Notes: generated by a model from the sequence alone, not told the origin. 64,000 bases of DNA from UBA2883 sp050873965 (GCA_050873965.1 JBNMJS010000001.1:1-64000), one strand, 5' to 3'. Positions 52,061 to 61,941 are shown, numbered from the stretch's first letter. Translations and numbers: made by a program.

Positions 52061-54280
52061 ATGATTGAGGATTTAAGATATAACTCCAATAGTAATCAAA
52101 TATCTTTAAATGGTGTTAACAAAAACCAACAAAGTAATGTTAGACCATCATTCAAAGGTAATCCTAATGCTGTTGATAAAACTCCAACGGCAGATACTTA
52201 TCAACCTCATTTGTCACCTGCTCCAGATGATGAAAAACCGGAAAGTCCTCTAACAAAGGCTGCTTATTTGTTGCCTACTTGGTATGCGTTGAATAAAGGT
52301 ACACAATTGTTCGACAAAGCTTGTGGTGGCGAATATGAAAAAAGTTTAGTTGGAAGACTTGGTAATTTTGGTGATAGAATTTCTGATACAAAATTAGTTA
52401 AAAACGGATTTGTCGATAGTTTAAAAACACATACTTCATCTATTAAAAAGAATATTCAAACTTATGTAGATAAGCATCCTATGCTTAGTGCAATGGATAA
52501 AACGCCTACAAAACCTGAAAACGGAATGGCAAAAACATTCATGGAAACTCAGGCTGAATATGATGCAAAAGAAGCATTTGGTAAAATTGATGATTTAATC
52601 AAAGATGGTCCTAAATCATTAAAAGAAGCAGGTGCAACAAAAGATGAAATAAATGCTTTAAAACAAAAATTCGGAACAAATTTATTTGGTGGTTTGAAAA
52701 ATAAAGAAGCTGCTCTTCAAGAATATCAACTTACAAAACTTGGTGGTGCAGATGTTCTAACAAGAATTTCTTCTAGAGAAGCTGCTTTAGACAAACAACT
52801 TGTAAAATTACAAAATCAATTAAAAGCATTACCAAAAGGTGATGCAATGAAAGATGTCCTAAAAGATAGAATTAGTTCTGTAAAATCTTTAAAGGCAGGT
52901 TATAGAGAAAATACTTTAAAGGCTTTAAAATTTGAAAAATTAGGTTTGAGCCAACATTCATTTGATGCTTTAAAAGCTGAGCCTGGTGCAAATCCTGCAT
53001 TGGTTGAAAAAGCATTAGAAAAAGGTAAAGCATTCTTCCCTAAATTAGCTGAACACTATAACAAATTAAAAGTTATGCATGCTCCAAAAACAGCGTTAGG
53101 TAAATTCTTACCTAAGATGGCAAAAGTTGGTATGCGTGGTCTAACATTTGGTGGTGGTTTATTTAATACATTGTTCATTGCTTGGACTTTATCAGATAGT
53201 ATTAAGAATACTGTTAATGCACCAAAAGACCAAAAAGTTGGTACTGCAGCAGCAGGTTTGTTAGAAACATTATCTTGGGTAGCATCTATGCCATTAGCAT
53301 TAGGTGCAATGCACAAGATTGGTGGTCTTCAATATACAGGTTTATCAAAATCACAAGTTGAAGCATTCAGAACTGCTAAAAAAGCATTTGATGCGAAAGC
53401 AAAAGCAGGAGCATTTGCTGATGAAGCAGCGTATAAAGCAGGTAGAGATGCAGTTGAAGCATTAAAGAAAGTTCCTAATCAATCAAAATTTACAAAAGCA
53501 GTGAAAGGTTTTGCTAAATTTATCGGTGTTGGTCTAGAACAATATACTCCATATAGACAAAGTACTAAAGGTTTGAAATTCTCTGAAAAATTACCAATTA
53601 TGTTTAAAAATCTTGGTAAAAAATTGCCAAACTTTGGTAGAAATTGTTTAGGTTATCCTTTAAGATTCGGTTTATATATGTTCGTATTTGCAGCAGCAGT
53701 TGATAAGTTGTTCTCAGGTGTTACATCTGCAATCTTTGGTAAACCTTATGATCCAGAAGAAATTAAAGAACAAAAGGCAAAAGAAGCAGAACATTTAGCA
53801 CAATTGTATCAAGGTCCAAGAATGCTTCCTAATCAACAAGCAGAAATGACTGTGGGTACAACAGACTTAAATCAATTATCCGATGCAAATTTGATTAAAC
53901 AAAAAGTTAAAACTTTAAATCCATCTCAATTGGGTGGTCAAGGTCAAACTCCTGCACCTGTTCAACAACCAAATCAACCTCAAGTTGATGGACAATATCA
54001 ACAACCATTTATGCCACCAGTTAGTCCTGATGCAAACAATGGTAATAACAATGGTACAAATCAAGTTGCTCCAAATGCTCAAAATGATCCAAATGTTAGT
54101 CAATATGATACTGTTCCAAGAAATTATGTACCTCAAATAGATTTCAATAATCCAATTAAGTATTCTGATCCAATGATGAATCCTAATGCAGAAAGAAACT
54201 ATGATTCAGCACAAAAACTTGCAGATAAATCAGACAAATTGGCAGATGATGTTGAAAAATTCTTAAATGAAAAATACTAA
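52061..54280 (+). CDS. Large orphan protein with N-terminal PSFKG motif
   Basis: A 739-residue protein with no recognised family. It starts at ATG 52061 (GGGA six bases upstream; TTG 52049 is an unlikely alternative). The tract NQQSNVRPSFKGNPNA holds PSFKG at residues 29-33. A hydrophobic patch (about 63-75) is followed by helical, alanine-rich regions and two stronger hydrophobic segments, near 365-382 and 541-553 (LRFGLYMFVFAAAVDKLFSG). The last 120 residues are rich in Pro, Gln and Asn. It looks like a large multi-helix envelope-associated protein. It is a single gene before lpxA. Confidence 0.68.
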   Translation: MIEDLRYNSNSNQISLNGVNKNQQSNVRPSFKGNPNAVDKTPTADTYQPHLSPAPDDEKPESPLTKAAYLLPTWYALNKGTQLFDKACGGEYEKSLVGRLGNFGDRISDTKLVKNGFVDSLKTHTSSIKKNIQTYVDKHPMLSAMDKTPTKPENGMAKTFMETQAEYDAKEAFGKIDDLIKDGPKSLKEAGATKDEINALKQKFGTNLFGGLKNKEAALQEYQLTKLGGADVLTRISSREAALDKQLVKLQNQLKALPKGDAMKDVLKDRISSVKSLKAGYRENTLKALKFEKLGLSQHSFDALKAEPGANPALVEKALEKGKAFFPKLAEHYNKLKVMHAPKTALGKFLPKMAKVGMRGLTFGGGLFNTLFIAWTLSDSIKNTVNAPKDQKVGTAAAGLLETLSWVASMPLALGAMHKIGGLQYTGLSKSQVEAFRTAKKAFDAKAKAGAFADEAAYKAGRDAVEALKKVPNQSKFTKAVKGFAKFIGVGLEQYTPYRQSTKGLKFSEKLPIMFKNLGKKLPNFGRNCLGYPLRFGLYMFVFAAAVDKLFSGVTSAIFGKPYDPEEIKEQKAKEAEHLAQLYQGPRMLPNQQAEMTVGTTDLNQLSDANLIKQKVKTLNPSQLGGQGQTPAPVQQPNQPQVDGQYQQPFMPPVSPDANNGNNNGTNQVAPNAQNDPNVSQYDTVPRNYVPQIDFNNPIKYSDPMMNPNAERNYDSAQKLADKSDKLADDVEKFLNEKY

Positions 54281-54399
54281 TTCTTTAACTCTATAAATTT
54301 GAGATAAAATTCACGATATTAAATTAATATAAATATAACGGGAAAATGATTTATTTATATTATACTTAAATTGTAGAATAGAATTTATGGAGAGAAGAG

Positions 54400-55206
54400 A
54401 TGATTGATAAAACTGCAATAATTGATGAATCAGCAATCATTGCTGAAGATGCAATAATAGGTCCTAATGTCGTTATTGGTAAAAATGTAAAAATAGGTGC
54501 AAGAACAAGAGTTATTGCAAATGCTTATATAGAATATGCTGAAATTGGTGAAGATTGTACAATTAGTCCATTTTCAACAATTGGTTCTGAACCTCAAGAT
54601 TTAGGTTACAAAGGTGAAGAAACAAAAGTAGTTATTGGTAACGGTACAATTATTAAAGAAAATGTTACTATTCATAGAGGTGCTGCTTGTGGTGATTTCA
54701 CAACTAGAATCGGTAACAAATGTTTGTTAATGGTTGGTTCTCACGTAGCACACAATTGTGTATTAGAAGATGAAGTTATTTTAGCAAATCTTGTTACATT
54801 AGGTGGTCATATCCACGTTGGATTTGGTGCTTTTGTTGGTGGTATGAGTGTATTCCATCAAAATATTAGAATTGGTAAAATGGCAATTATTAGTGGTTTC
54901 TCTGCCGCAAGACAAGATATTTTACCATTCTCTAAAGGTGAAGGCAGACCTCCTGTAGCAAGAGGTTTGAATGTTGTTGCTCTTAAAAGAAGAGGTTATT
55001 CAATGGCTGATATTGATGTTGCTCGTAGTGCGTTTAAATATCTTATCTCTCCAGAATATAATACAACTCAAGCGATTGAAAAAATCAGAGAAGAAGGTAA
55101 GGTTAACAGTATAGTTGAAGAAATGATTGAATTTGTTCAAACTTCAAAACGTGGTGTTACTTTAAAATCTCACAAAACAGGTTATCAATCATTAGATGAA
55201 GAATAA
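54400..55206 (+). CDS. lpxA: Acyl-ACP--UDP-N-acetylglucosamine O-acyltransferase
   Basis: A 268-residue left-handed parallel beta-helix enzyme for the first step of lipid A synthesis. Hexapeptide repeats fill residues 5-180. The catalytic region reads LLMVGSHVAHNCVLEDEVILAN, with His in SHVAHNC, and the C-terminal helical part follows (RRGYSMADI). Its presence with lpxK shows that the organism makes lipid A. A GGAG-type site precedes the ATG. It is followed by a terminator. Confidence 0.96.
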   Translation: MIDKTAIIDESAIIAEDAIIGPNVVIGKNVKIGARTRVIANAYIEYAEIGEDCTISPFSTIGSEPQDLGYKGEETKVVIGNGTIIKENVTIHRGAACGDFTTRIGNKCLLMVGSHVAHNCVLEDEVILANLVTLGGHIHVGFGAFVGGMSVFHQNIRIGKMAIISGFSAARQDILPFSKGEGRPPVARGLNVVALKRRGYSMADIDVARSAFKYLISPEYNTTQAIEKIREEGKVNSIVEEMIEFVQTSKRGVTLKSHKTGYQSLDEE

Positions 55207-55224
55207 TAATTTATTTTAAATATT

Positions 55225-55263
55225 AAAAATAGAGTTTTGCAAATTGCAAGGCTCTATTTTTTT
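55225..55263 (+). terminator. Intrinsic terminator of lpxA
   Basis: AAAATAGAGTTTTGC pairs with GCAAGGCTCTATTTT (two G-T pairs) around AAATT and ends in seven T residues. Confidence 0.9.
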
Positions 55264-55316
55264 ATATCTAATAATGAAAATATCTGTTAATTTTTTACAA
55301 AAATACATAATTTATG

Positions 55317-55325
55317 TGGTAGATT
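55317..55325 (+). promoter_or_regulatory. dnaE: Extended -10 promoter six bases before dnaE
   Basis: TGGTAGATT is an extended -10 element ending six bases before the ATG at 55332. There is no ribosome binding site, so the transcript is probably leaderless. Confidence 0.5.
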
Positions 55326-55331
55326 AGTAGT

Positions 55332-57107
55332 ATGTCAAAATTTGTTCCACTTCACATTCACACAGAGTATTCATTACTAGATGGTGCTATTAGGGTAAAG
55401 GATTTAGTTAATTTTGCTAAAGATAATGATATGCCTGCAATAGCAATTACAGACCACGGTGTAATGTATTCTGCTATTGAATTTTATGAATTGGCAAAAG
55501 AAAATGGAATTAAACCTTTAATTGGTTGTGAATTTTATGTTCATAGTGGTGATATTCATGAAAAGAATGCTCATGACAATCCATTGTATCACCTGATATT
55601 AATTGCAAAGGATACAAAAGGTTATTTTAATTTAATTAAATTGGTATCAACTGCTTGGTGTGAGGGATATTATTACAAGCCTCGTATTAATTCTGAACTT
55701 TTAAAAGAACACCATGAGGGACTTGTTTGTTGTTCAGCCTGTTTAGGTGGTGAAGTTTTACAAAATTTATTAAAGGGTGATAAAGAAAAAGCAAAAGAAG
55801 TTGCTAAACAATATCATGATTTGTTTGGTGATGATTATTATATTGAGTTACAAGATCACGGATTAGATGACCAAAAACGAACTAATCCGGATTTGATTGA
55901 GATAGCCAAAGAACTTGATATAAAAATGGTTATTACAAATGACTCTCACTATTTGCATAGAGAAGATGCTGATATGCACGATACTTTGTTGTGTTTGCAA
56001 ACTAACTCTAACAAAGATGATCCAAATAGATTTCATTTCGCTAACAATGAATTCTATGTAAAAACAAAAGAAGAAATGCGTGAGGCTTTCCGTTGGATGG
56101 ATTCTGAAATGTTTGAAGAATGTATTAAAAATACGGAAGAAGTCGCAAATAAATGTGATTTAACTATTAAATTGCACGATGCACCGTTGCCTCACTATGA
56201 AGTACCAAAAGGTTATACTATTCCTACATACCTTAATCATTTGGTAATGGAAGGTATAAAAGAACGTTATGGAGAAAATCCTCCAGATTCAATTTATGAA
56301 AGAGCCAAGTATGAACTTGGAGTTATAGAACAAATGGGGTTCCCTGCATACTTCTTGATTACATGGGACTTTATTCACTTTGCAAAAACTCATGATATTC
56401 CTGTTGGTCCTGGTAGAGGTTCGGCAGCCGGTTCATTGGTTGCATATACATTAGGTATTACAGACTTAGACCCTATTCGACATCATTTATTGTTTGAAAG
56501 ATTTTTGAATCCCGAACGTTTCACGATGCCCGATATTGATATTGACTTTTGTATTGATAGACGTAGTGAAGTTATTGATTACGTAACAAAGAAATATGGT
56601 GAAGATAAAGTTTGTCAGATTATTACTTTCTCTACTTATGCACCAAAAGCAGCATTTAAAGGTGTTGGTCGTGTATTGCAAGTTCCGTTTGCAGAAAGTA
56701 ATAGACTTACTGGTTTAATTGAACCTGCTATTGAAATTGCAAAGGCAACGAATGAGAAAGCCGAATGGCTTAGAGATGCTGTTAAAGCAGAAGGTTCAGA
56801 ATTTAAACAACTTTATGATGAAGATTACAAAATAATTAATCCTGAAACTCAAAAAGAAATCAGTTTTAAACGTTGGGTTGATATGGCAATAGCCATTGAA
56901 GGTTTAAAATGTGGTACTGGTACTCACGCTGCTGGTGTTATTATTTCACACGCACCTTTGGATACAATTTTGCCAGTTCAGCCATCTAAAGATGGTATTG
57001 TACAAACTGGTTATCCAAAACACGAGGCAACAGAAGTTTTAGACCTATTAAAAATGGACTTTTTGGGTTTAAGAAACCTTACAATGATTACAAAAACCGT
57101 GAAATGA
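55332..57107 (+). CDS. dnaE: DNA polymerase III alpha, N-terminal fragment (PHP and palm)
   Basis: A 591-residue protein equal to the first half of DnaE. The PHP domain opens FVPLHIHTEYSLLDGA, with ITDHG downstream. The palm motifs GPGRGSAAGSLVAY and MPDIDIDF (Asp401, Asp403) and KMDFLGLRNLT (Asp576) supply all three catalytic aspartates. The frame ends TMITKTVK, and the next protein resumes at the very next residue, overlapping by ATGA. One extra A at this point would restore a normal 1168-residue DnaE. It could be a genuine two-chain enzyme, a one-base deletion, or a sequencing error. Confidence 0.9.
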   Translation: MSKFVPLHIHTEYSLLDGAIRVKDLVNFAKDNDMPAIAITDHGVMYSAIEFYELAKENGIKPLIGCEFYVHSGDIHEKNAHDNPLYHLILIAKDTKGYFNLIKLVSTAWCEGYYYKPRINSELLKEHHEGLVCCSACLGGEVLQNLLKGDKEKAKEVAKQYHDLFGDDYYIELQDHGLDDQKRTNPDLIEIAKELDIKMVITNDSHYLHREDADMHDTLLCLQTNSNKDDPNRFHFANNEFYVKTKEEMREAFRWMDSEMFEECIKNTEEVANKCDLTIKLHDAPLPHYEVPKGYTIPTYLNHLVMEGIKERYGENPPDSIYERAKYELGVIEQMGFPAYFLITWDFIHFAKTHDIPVGPGRGSAAGSLVAYTLGITDLDPIRHHLLFERFLNPERFTMPDIDIDFCIDRRSEVIDYVTKKYGEDKVCQIITFSTYAPKAAFKGVGRVLQVPFAESNRLTGLIEPAIEIAKATNEKAEWLRDAVKAEGSEFKQLYDEDYKIINPETQKEISFKRWVDMAIAIEGLKCGTGTHAAGVIISHAPLDTILPVQPSKDGIVQTGYPKHEATEVLDLLKMDFLGLRNLTMITKTVK

Positions 57108-58834
57108 TAGAAAAATATCACGGTATAAAATTGGATATTAACCACGTAGAACTAGATGATAAGCCAACTTATGATATGTTATCGAAGGGTGAAACGGTCG
57201 GCGTATTCCAGTTAGAATCTCAAGGTATGATAAATCTTGTTAAACGTTTGAAACCGGACGTTTTTGAAGATTTGGGTGCGTTGGTTGCGTTGTTCCGTCC
57301 AGGTCCATTGGGTTCAGGCATGGTTGATGAATTCGTTGCAAGAAAACATGGTGAAAAAGAAATTACTTATGCTCACCCATTACTTGAACCTGTATTGAAA
57401 GATACTTACGGAACAATTGTATATCAAGAGCAAATCATGCAAGTTTTCCAAGTCTTGGCTGATTATTCATTAGGTCAAGCCGACCAAGTCCGTCGTATGA
57501 TGGGTAAAAAAGATATTAAAAAGATGGAAGAACAGCGTGAAAAGTTCATTGAACGTTCAGCGAAACACGATATGAAAAAGGAAGATGCTGAAAATCTATT
57601 CAAACAAATTCTTAACTTCGCATCATATTGTTTCAACCGTTCTCACTCTGCTGCGTATGCTCTTGTTGCTTATCAGACAGCGTATTTAAAATGTCATTAT
57701 CCTGTTGAATATTTATCTGCATTATTATCTAGTGTTGCAGATAGACAAGACCAAACACAGTTATATATTGAAGAAGCACAAAAATATGGTATCAAGATTT
57801 TGCCACCTGATATAAATAAATCTTATTTAGAATATACACCAGATGGTAATGATATTAGATTTGGTTTAGCAGCAATTAAAGGTGTTGGTGTAAATGTAGT
57901 TAACGCTATTATTGCTGAACGTGAAGAAAATGGCGATTTTAAGAATATTTTCGATTTCTGTAAACGTATTGACCAAAAATTCGTTAATAAAAAATCTCTT
58001 GAAGGTTTAATAAAATCAGGTGCTTTTACAAATATTGAAAAAAGTAGAAAGCAATTGTTAGATAATTTGGAATATATTTTAAGTTCTACAGCAAGAGCAT
58101 CTAAGGAAAAAGCTATGGGACAAGTTAGTTTGTTTGCATCATTGCCAGAAAATAATGAGTTTGAATCTGCTCAATTCCAATTAGGTGGCTCTGATGAAGA
58201 ATATCCAGACGAAATTATTCAACAATTTGAGAAAGAATTCTTAGGATTTTATGTAACATCTCACCCATTGTTCTCTATTAGAAAGAATTTGCCATTCTTA
58301 ATGACTCATAAGATTTCTGAATTGAAGAATATGAAAGAAAAAGATATGGCTACTATATGTGGGTTGATTACTTCTGTTAGAAAAATTCCTACGAAAAAAG
58401 ACCCATCAAAGTTTATTATTATTGCAAATATTGAGGATTTAACTGATAAGGTTGAAGTAGTTGGGTTTAATAAAGTTGTAATGGAATATGGAGATTTTAT
58501 TGTTCCTGAAAATAAGGTTATTATATCAGGTAAGGTTCAACATAGAGAAGAAGGTGCAACAAGTTTGTTAATTGATTCTGTAAAACCTGTTGAAAATTCT
58601 AACTTGGTTATTATTACATTAAATCAAGAGATGAAATATGAAGAACTTGTTGGTGTAAAAGATATTTTAGCAAAATTTCATGGTTCGGATCCTGTATTAT
58701 TTAAAATACCTGAAACTAATGACAAAATATTGACTAGTTCAACATTTTGGGTTAGTGCTACAAATGATTTGAAAAGTGCTATAGATAAACATTTTAGCGA
58801 TAAACTCGCTGTTAGTATCAAATCAATGGATTAG
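57104..58834 (+). CDS. dnaE: DNA polymerase III alpha, C-terminal fragment (fingers to OB fold)
   Basis: A 576-residue protein equal to the second half of DnaE, starting MIEKYHGIKLDINHVELDD. It holds the fingers (GVFQLESQGM, LFRPGPLGSGMVDEF, QVRRMMGKKD), the tandem HhH region and an OB-fold-type C-terminal part (MATICGLITSVRKIPTKKD). The site where cyanobacterial split inteins lie, ASYCFNRSHSAAY (Tyr175/Cys176), is uninterrupted. No ribosome binding site precedes ATG 57104, so a separate chain would depend on termination-reinitiation at ATGA. It overlaps the convergent patatin gene by four bases. Confidence 0.88.
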   Translation: MIEKYHGIKLDINHVELDDKPTYDMLSKGETVGVFQLESQGMINLVKRLKPDVFEDLGALVALFRPGPLGSGMVDEFVARKHGEKEITYAHPLLEPVLKDTYGTIVYQEQIMQVFQVLADYSLGQADQVRRMMGKKDIKKMEEQREKFIERSAKHDMKKEDAENLFKQILNFASYCFNRSHSAAYALVAYQTAYLKCHYPVEYLSALLSSVADRQDQTQLYIEEAQKYGIKILPPDINKSYLEYTPDGNDIRFGLAAIKGVGVNVVNAIIAEREENGDFKNIFDFCKRIDQKFVNKKSLEGLIKSGAFTNIEKSRKQLLDNLEYILSSTARASKEKAMGQVSLFASLPENNEFESAQFQLGGSDEEYPDEIIQQFEKEFLGFYVTSHPLFSIRKNLPFLMTHKISELKNMKEKDMATICGLITSVRKIPTKKDPSKFIIIANIEDLTDKVEVVGFNKVVMEYGDFIVPENKVIISGKVQHREEGATSLLIDSVKPVENSNLVIITLNQEMKYEELVGVKDILAKFHGSDPVLFKIPETNDKILTSSTFWVSATNDLKSAIDKHFSDKLAVSIKSMD

Positions 58835-60024
58835 AATATATCATTTACATATTCTTCTAGTTCTTTACGTTTTACTTTGATAACTTTATTTATAATTTCA
58901 GCAACATCAATATATTTTTCTTTATTTCTAAACTTGATATTTTTAAACCAACCTTTTTTTAGAGGTGCAGAAAGTATATCATTCTTTAGAGTCCAAATAC
59001 TTTCAAAAACGTCTGTATCAATGAACTTGTAAACATTAGACATGTATAAAAACATTTCTTTTAAAAGTTCTTTTGTATCACTAACATTATTTAGTTTTAA
59101 TGCTTTTATAAGTTCTTCAAAATATTGTTCTATTTGAGAATAATATTCGACAAGTGAAGTTTTTTTAGTTAAACAATCTTTTGTAAGATATTTAATTGAA
59201 TCTTTATAACCAATATCTATCAGTTTATTACGTGTTTTTTGAGAGATGTTAAAATCTATAACGATAATGTCACCTGTTGTGATTTTTATGTAGTCAAATT
59301 TGTCATTTGCTCCAAAAATATCCATTATAAAATCGGTTGATACAGAGGTCATGCAACTATAAATTGAATTTAAAAATTCAAAAGTGTTTCCTTCTCCACT
59401 AAAATGTTCACCTTCTAATCTAAATTCAATTATTCTGTTATTTGTATTTAGATTTTTTGATAGTTTCCAAAGAGGAATCCCTTTTAGCAAGTCACCATCA
59501 ACTAATTTTTTATTTTCTATTTCAACTGGTGTCATTAATCCTGGCATACTACAAGAAATTCTTACGGCTGTTGCAATTTCAAAGTCAGGGGTTTCATATG
59601 TTGAAAATTCATAGGGTTTAAATTTATTTAAATCAGTTGTTAATATTATTAGATTTTTACTAATATCATTAAATGTTACAGGTTTATTCTTACCTTTTTC
59701 ATAATCTAGTCCATAGAATTTCTTTTCAATTGCTTCTCTAATCCAATTAGTAAAAATATTACCTTTGCTTAGTGCAAAATCTTTGCTAATACTAAAATGA
59801 ATATCTTTAAATAATTCAAAATTCACTTGCATAAATAATTCTTTAAGTTCTTCTGTATCATATCCAACTGCAAGCAGGGCTGCTACAATCGAACCAACAG
59901 ATGAACCAACTAGGGTATCTATATTAATTTTGAGTTCTTGCAATGCTTTAATAGCACCAATATAGGCAATGCCTCTAACAGCACCACCACCAAATATACA
60001 TGTATAATTGCCTTTTCTATTCAT
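58831..60024 (-). CDS. Patatin-like phospholipase
   Basis: A 397-residue patatin-family lipid acyl hydrolase. The oxyanion loop GGGAVRGIAYIGAIKAL (about 12-28), the serine motif VGSSVGSIV (GSSVG, about 40-44) and the catalytic DG pair in LVDGDLLKGIP (about 171-181) are all present. The enzyme should cut fatty acids from phospholipids. It has no signal peptide and is probably cytoplasmic or membrane-associated. The C-terminal 150 residues are helical and not a known domain. Its minus-strand TATAAT lies seven bases before the ATG, with no ribosome binding site. Confidence 0.85.
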   Translation of the reverse strand: MNRKGNYTCIFGGGAVRGIAYIGAIKALQELKINIDTLVGSSVGSIVAALLAVGYDTEELKELFMQVNFELFKDIHFSISKDFALSKGNIFTNWIREAIEKKFYGLDYEKGKNKPVTFNDISKNLIILTTDLNKFKPYEFSTYETPDFEIATAVRISCSMPGLMTPVEIENKKLVDGDLLKGIPLWKLSKNLNTNNRIIEFRLEGEHFSGEGNTFEFLNSIYSCMTSVSTDFIMDIFGANDKFDYIKITTGDIIVIDFNISQKTRNKLIDIGYKDSIKYLTKDCLTKKTSLVEYYSQIEQYFEELIKALKLNNVSDTKELLKEMFLYMSNVYKFIDTDVFESIWTLKNDILSAPLKKGWFKNIKFRNKEKYIDVAEIINKVIKVKRKELEEYVNDIF

Positions 60025-60031
60025 AAAATTT

Positions 60032-60037
60032 ATTATA
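60032..60037 (-). promoter_or_regulatory. TATAAT element seven bases before the patatin gene
   Basis: On the minus strand a perfect TATAAT is followed by AAATTTT and the ATG, with no Shine-Dalgarno sequence; the transcript is probably leaderless. The -35 region is not clear. Confidence 0.55.
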
Positions 60038-60258
60038 TATTATTCGGCATGTTTTTATAATCATTCATATAGACGGGGTAATTTATTTTTAATAATTTAC
60101 TCATGAATATTATATTTAATTGGTTAGGGGTGATATTTTACATGTTTTTCAAATTTTAAATTAAACTATTTGAATGATTTGAAGACAAAATTGTTAAAGT
60201 TTAAAAATTTTAGTTCGTTTCATTTTGTACAGATTAAACCCCAAAATTGGAGCTAGTA

Positions 60259-61908
60259 ATGTCAGAACAAGCAATTTTACCCTTAGAGAAAAGCTCTGAA
60301 CAAGTTGTTAGTGCGTTGGATAAGGCACGAGCGGCTCATCAGAAATATATTATTAAACAACAGAATGAAGATTTAGAAAATGCAATTGGATATTATATAG
60401 AAGCAATAAAATCTGATTCAAGAGTTGCTGAACCTTATTATAGGTTGGCTAGTCTTATGTATGAAAAGGGACAAATTTCTTTAGATTCTGCTATTGAACA
60501 GTGTAAAACTGCTATCACGTTAGAACCAACAAATGTTAATGCACATATTTATGCTGGATATTTCTTATCCATGTCAGAAGATTATAAGGCAGCACAGAAA
60601 GAATTTGATTTAGCAATAAAGAATGGAAATATTAATTCTGCTCGACCAAGATTATTTTTATCAAATTTGATAAAAAGAGAAATGATGGTTGAGGGTAAAA
60701 CTTTGCCAAGAATGGCGAAGTATTTATATTATTTCTTGTCAGGCAGTTTATTGCTAATGTGTGATACTGGTGCGATAAAAATGATGTTTGAAACATTATC
60801 TGATAATATTTCAGTATTTTCATATCGTACTATGGGTGCAGCATTTGAAAAAGCAAAAATGTTTACATCTGCATATAAAACATATTCTGATGGAATGTTA
60901 AAAACAGAACATGGTGATATTTTCTATAAAAAGATGGGTGATTTATCCATGTCACGTCAAGATTTGTTAGCAGGTCTTGATTGTTATAGAAAAGCATTAA
61001 AAGTTGCTCCTGATGATAGAGAAGTTTTATTGAAATTAGCAACATTGTTGCAAACTGCATTCCCTGATAGAATTGATGAAGCAATTGATTATTATAATAA
61101 ATTGTTAGAATACAATATCGACAATGATAAAATCTATTATGAATTAGGTCATTTGTATTTACAAAAAGATGATAAATTAAACTCTATTCAAGCGTTTAAA
61201 CTTGCGTTAAGATATGATGAAAATAACCCATATTTTAATAATTCATTGGCTTATGCTTTTGTTAGAGCAGAATTATTTGACGATGCTATTGAATATTATC
61301 AAAGAGCAATAAAACTTAATCCAGATGCACAATGGACATCTATTGTATGCCATGCTTTAGGTGCAGTATATGGTGAAGTTAAAGGTAATTTTGATGCTGC
61401 AGAAGCAACATATCAAGCAGGTTTGGTATTAGATCCATCAAATTATGACTTAATGTTATCATTAGGAGATTTGTTAATGGTTAAAGGTGAATTAGACCGT
61501 GCCATTAGAACATATTGTGATGGTATTACGTTAAATCCTGATAATTTTATGGCATACGCTAAGGCTGGATTGGCATTATGGGAAAAAGATTACGTAGAAG
61601 AAGCTGTCGTATCTTTCCATAAATCAATTGCATTAAACCCTAATTTCGAAATATCACAAAACAATTTAGGTGTTGTCTATTTAGACGGATTAAAAGCACC
61701 ACAAGAAGCGATTGGATACTTCCAAAACGCTATTAGACTAAATCCTAATTATACGTTAGCATATTTTAATGCTGCTCGAGCGTATCAACAATTAGGTGAA
61801 GATACAAAAGCTGCTGAGTATTATCAGATGTCCTTGAATTTAAATAAATTAACAAATGAACTTGATGACAATGATATTACTTCACGGTTACATGATTTAT
61901 TTGAATAA
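60259..61908 (+). CDS. TPR-repeat protein
   Basis: A 549-residue protein built of about ten to twelve tetratricopeptide repeats. Repeats are evident in the first 130 residues (AEPYYRLASLMYEKG) and from about 225 to the end (for example CYRKALKVAPDDREVLLKLA and YFQNAIRLNPNYTLAYFNAA). No signal peptide is seen. It probably scaffolds a protein complex; the partner is unknown. ATG 60259 has GGAG six bases upstream. About 230 bases separate it from the divergent patatin gene, with no gene visible in between. A terminator follows. Confidence 0.85.
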   Translation: MSEQAILPLEKSSEQVVSALDKARAAHQKYIIKQQNEDLENAIGYYIEAIKSDSRVAEPYYRLASLMYEKGQISLDSAIEQCKTAITLEPTNVNAHIYAGYFLSMSEDYKAAQKEFDLAIKNGNINSARPRLFLSNLIKREMMVEGKTLPRMAKYLYYFLSGSLLLMCDTGAIKMMFETLSDNISVFSYRTMGAAFEKAKMFTSAYKTYSDGMLKTEHGDIFYKKMGDLSMSRQDLLAGLDCYRKALKVAPDDREVLLKLATLLQTAFPDRIDEAIDYYNKLLEYNIDNDKIYYELGHLYLQKDDKLNSIQAFKLALRYDENNPYFNNSLAYAFVRAELFDDAIEYYQRAIKLNPDAQWTSIVCHALGAVYGEVKGNFDAAEATYQAGLVLDPSNYDLMLSLGDLLMVKGELDRAIRTYCDGITLNPDNFMAYAKAGLALWEKDYVEEAVVSFHKSIALNPNFEISQNNLGVVYLDGLKAPQEAIGYFQNAIRLNPNYTLAYFNAARAYQQLGEDTKAAEYYQMSLNLNKLTNELDDNDITSRLHDLFE

Positions 61909-61910
61909 TA

Positions 61911-61941
61911 AAAGATGCTGACAAATGTCAGCATTTTTTAT
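61911..61941 (+). terminator. Intrinsic terminator of the TPR gene
   Basis: ATGCTGAC pairs with GTCAGCAT around AAAT and is followed by six T residues. Confidence 0.88.

Noticed and set aside
57085..57110. Programmed -1 frameshift site in dnaE.
   Set aside because: A -1 shift would give the right frame, but no X-XXY-YYZ slippery heptamer is present at GTGAAATGA and no stable downstream structure was noticed, so only coupling or an indel remains likely.
57104..57700. Split intein at the dnaE break.
   Set aside because: No intein residues are present at either end of the fragments, and the known intein site ASYCFN is uninterrupted further inside the second fragment.
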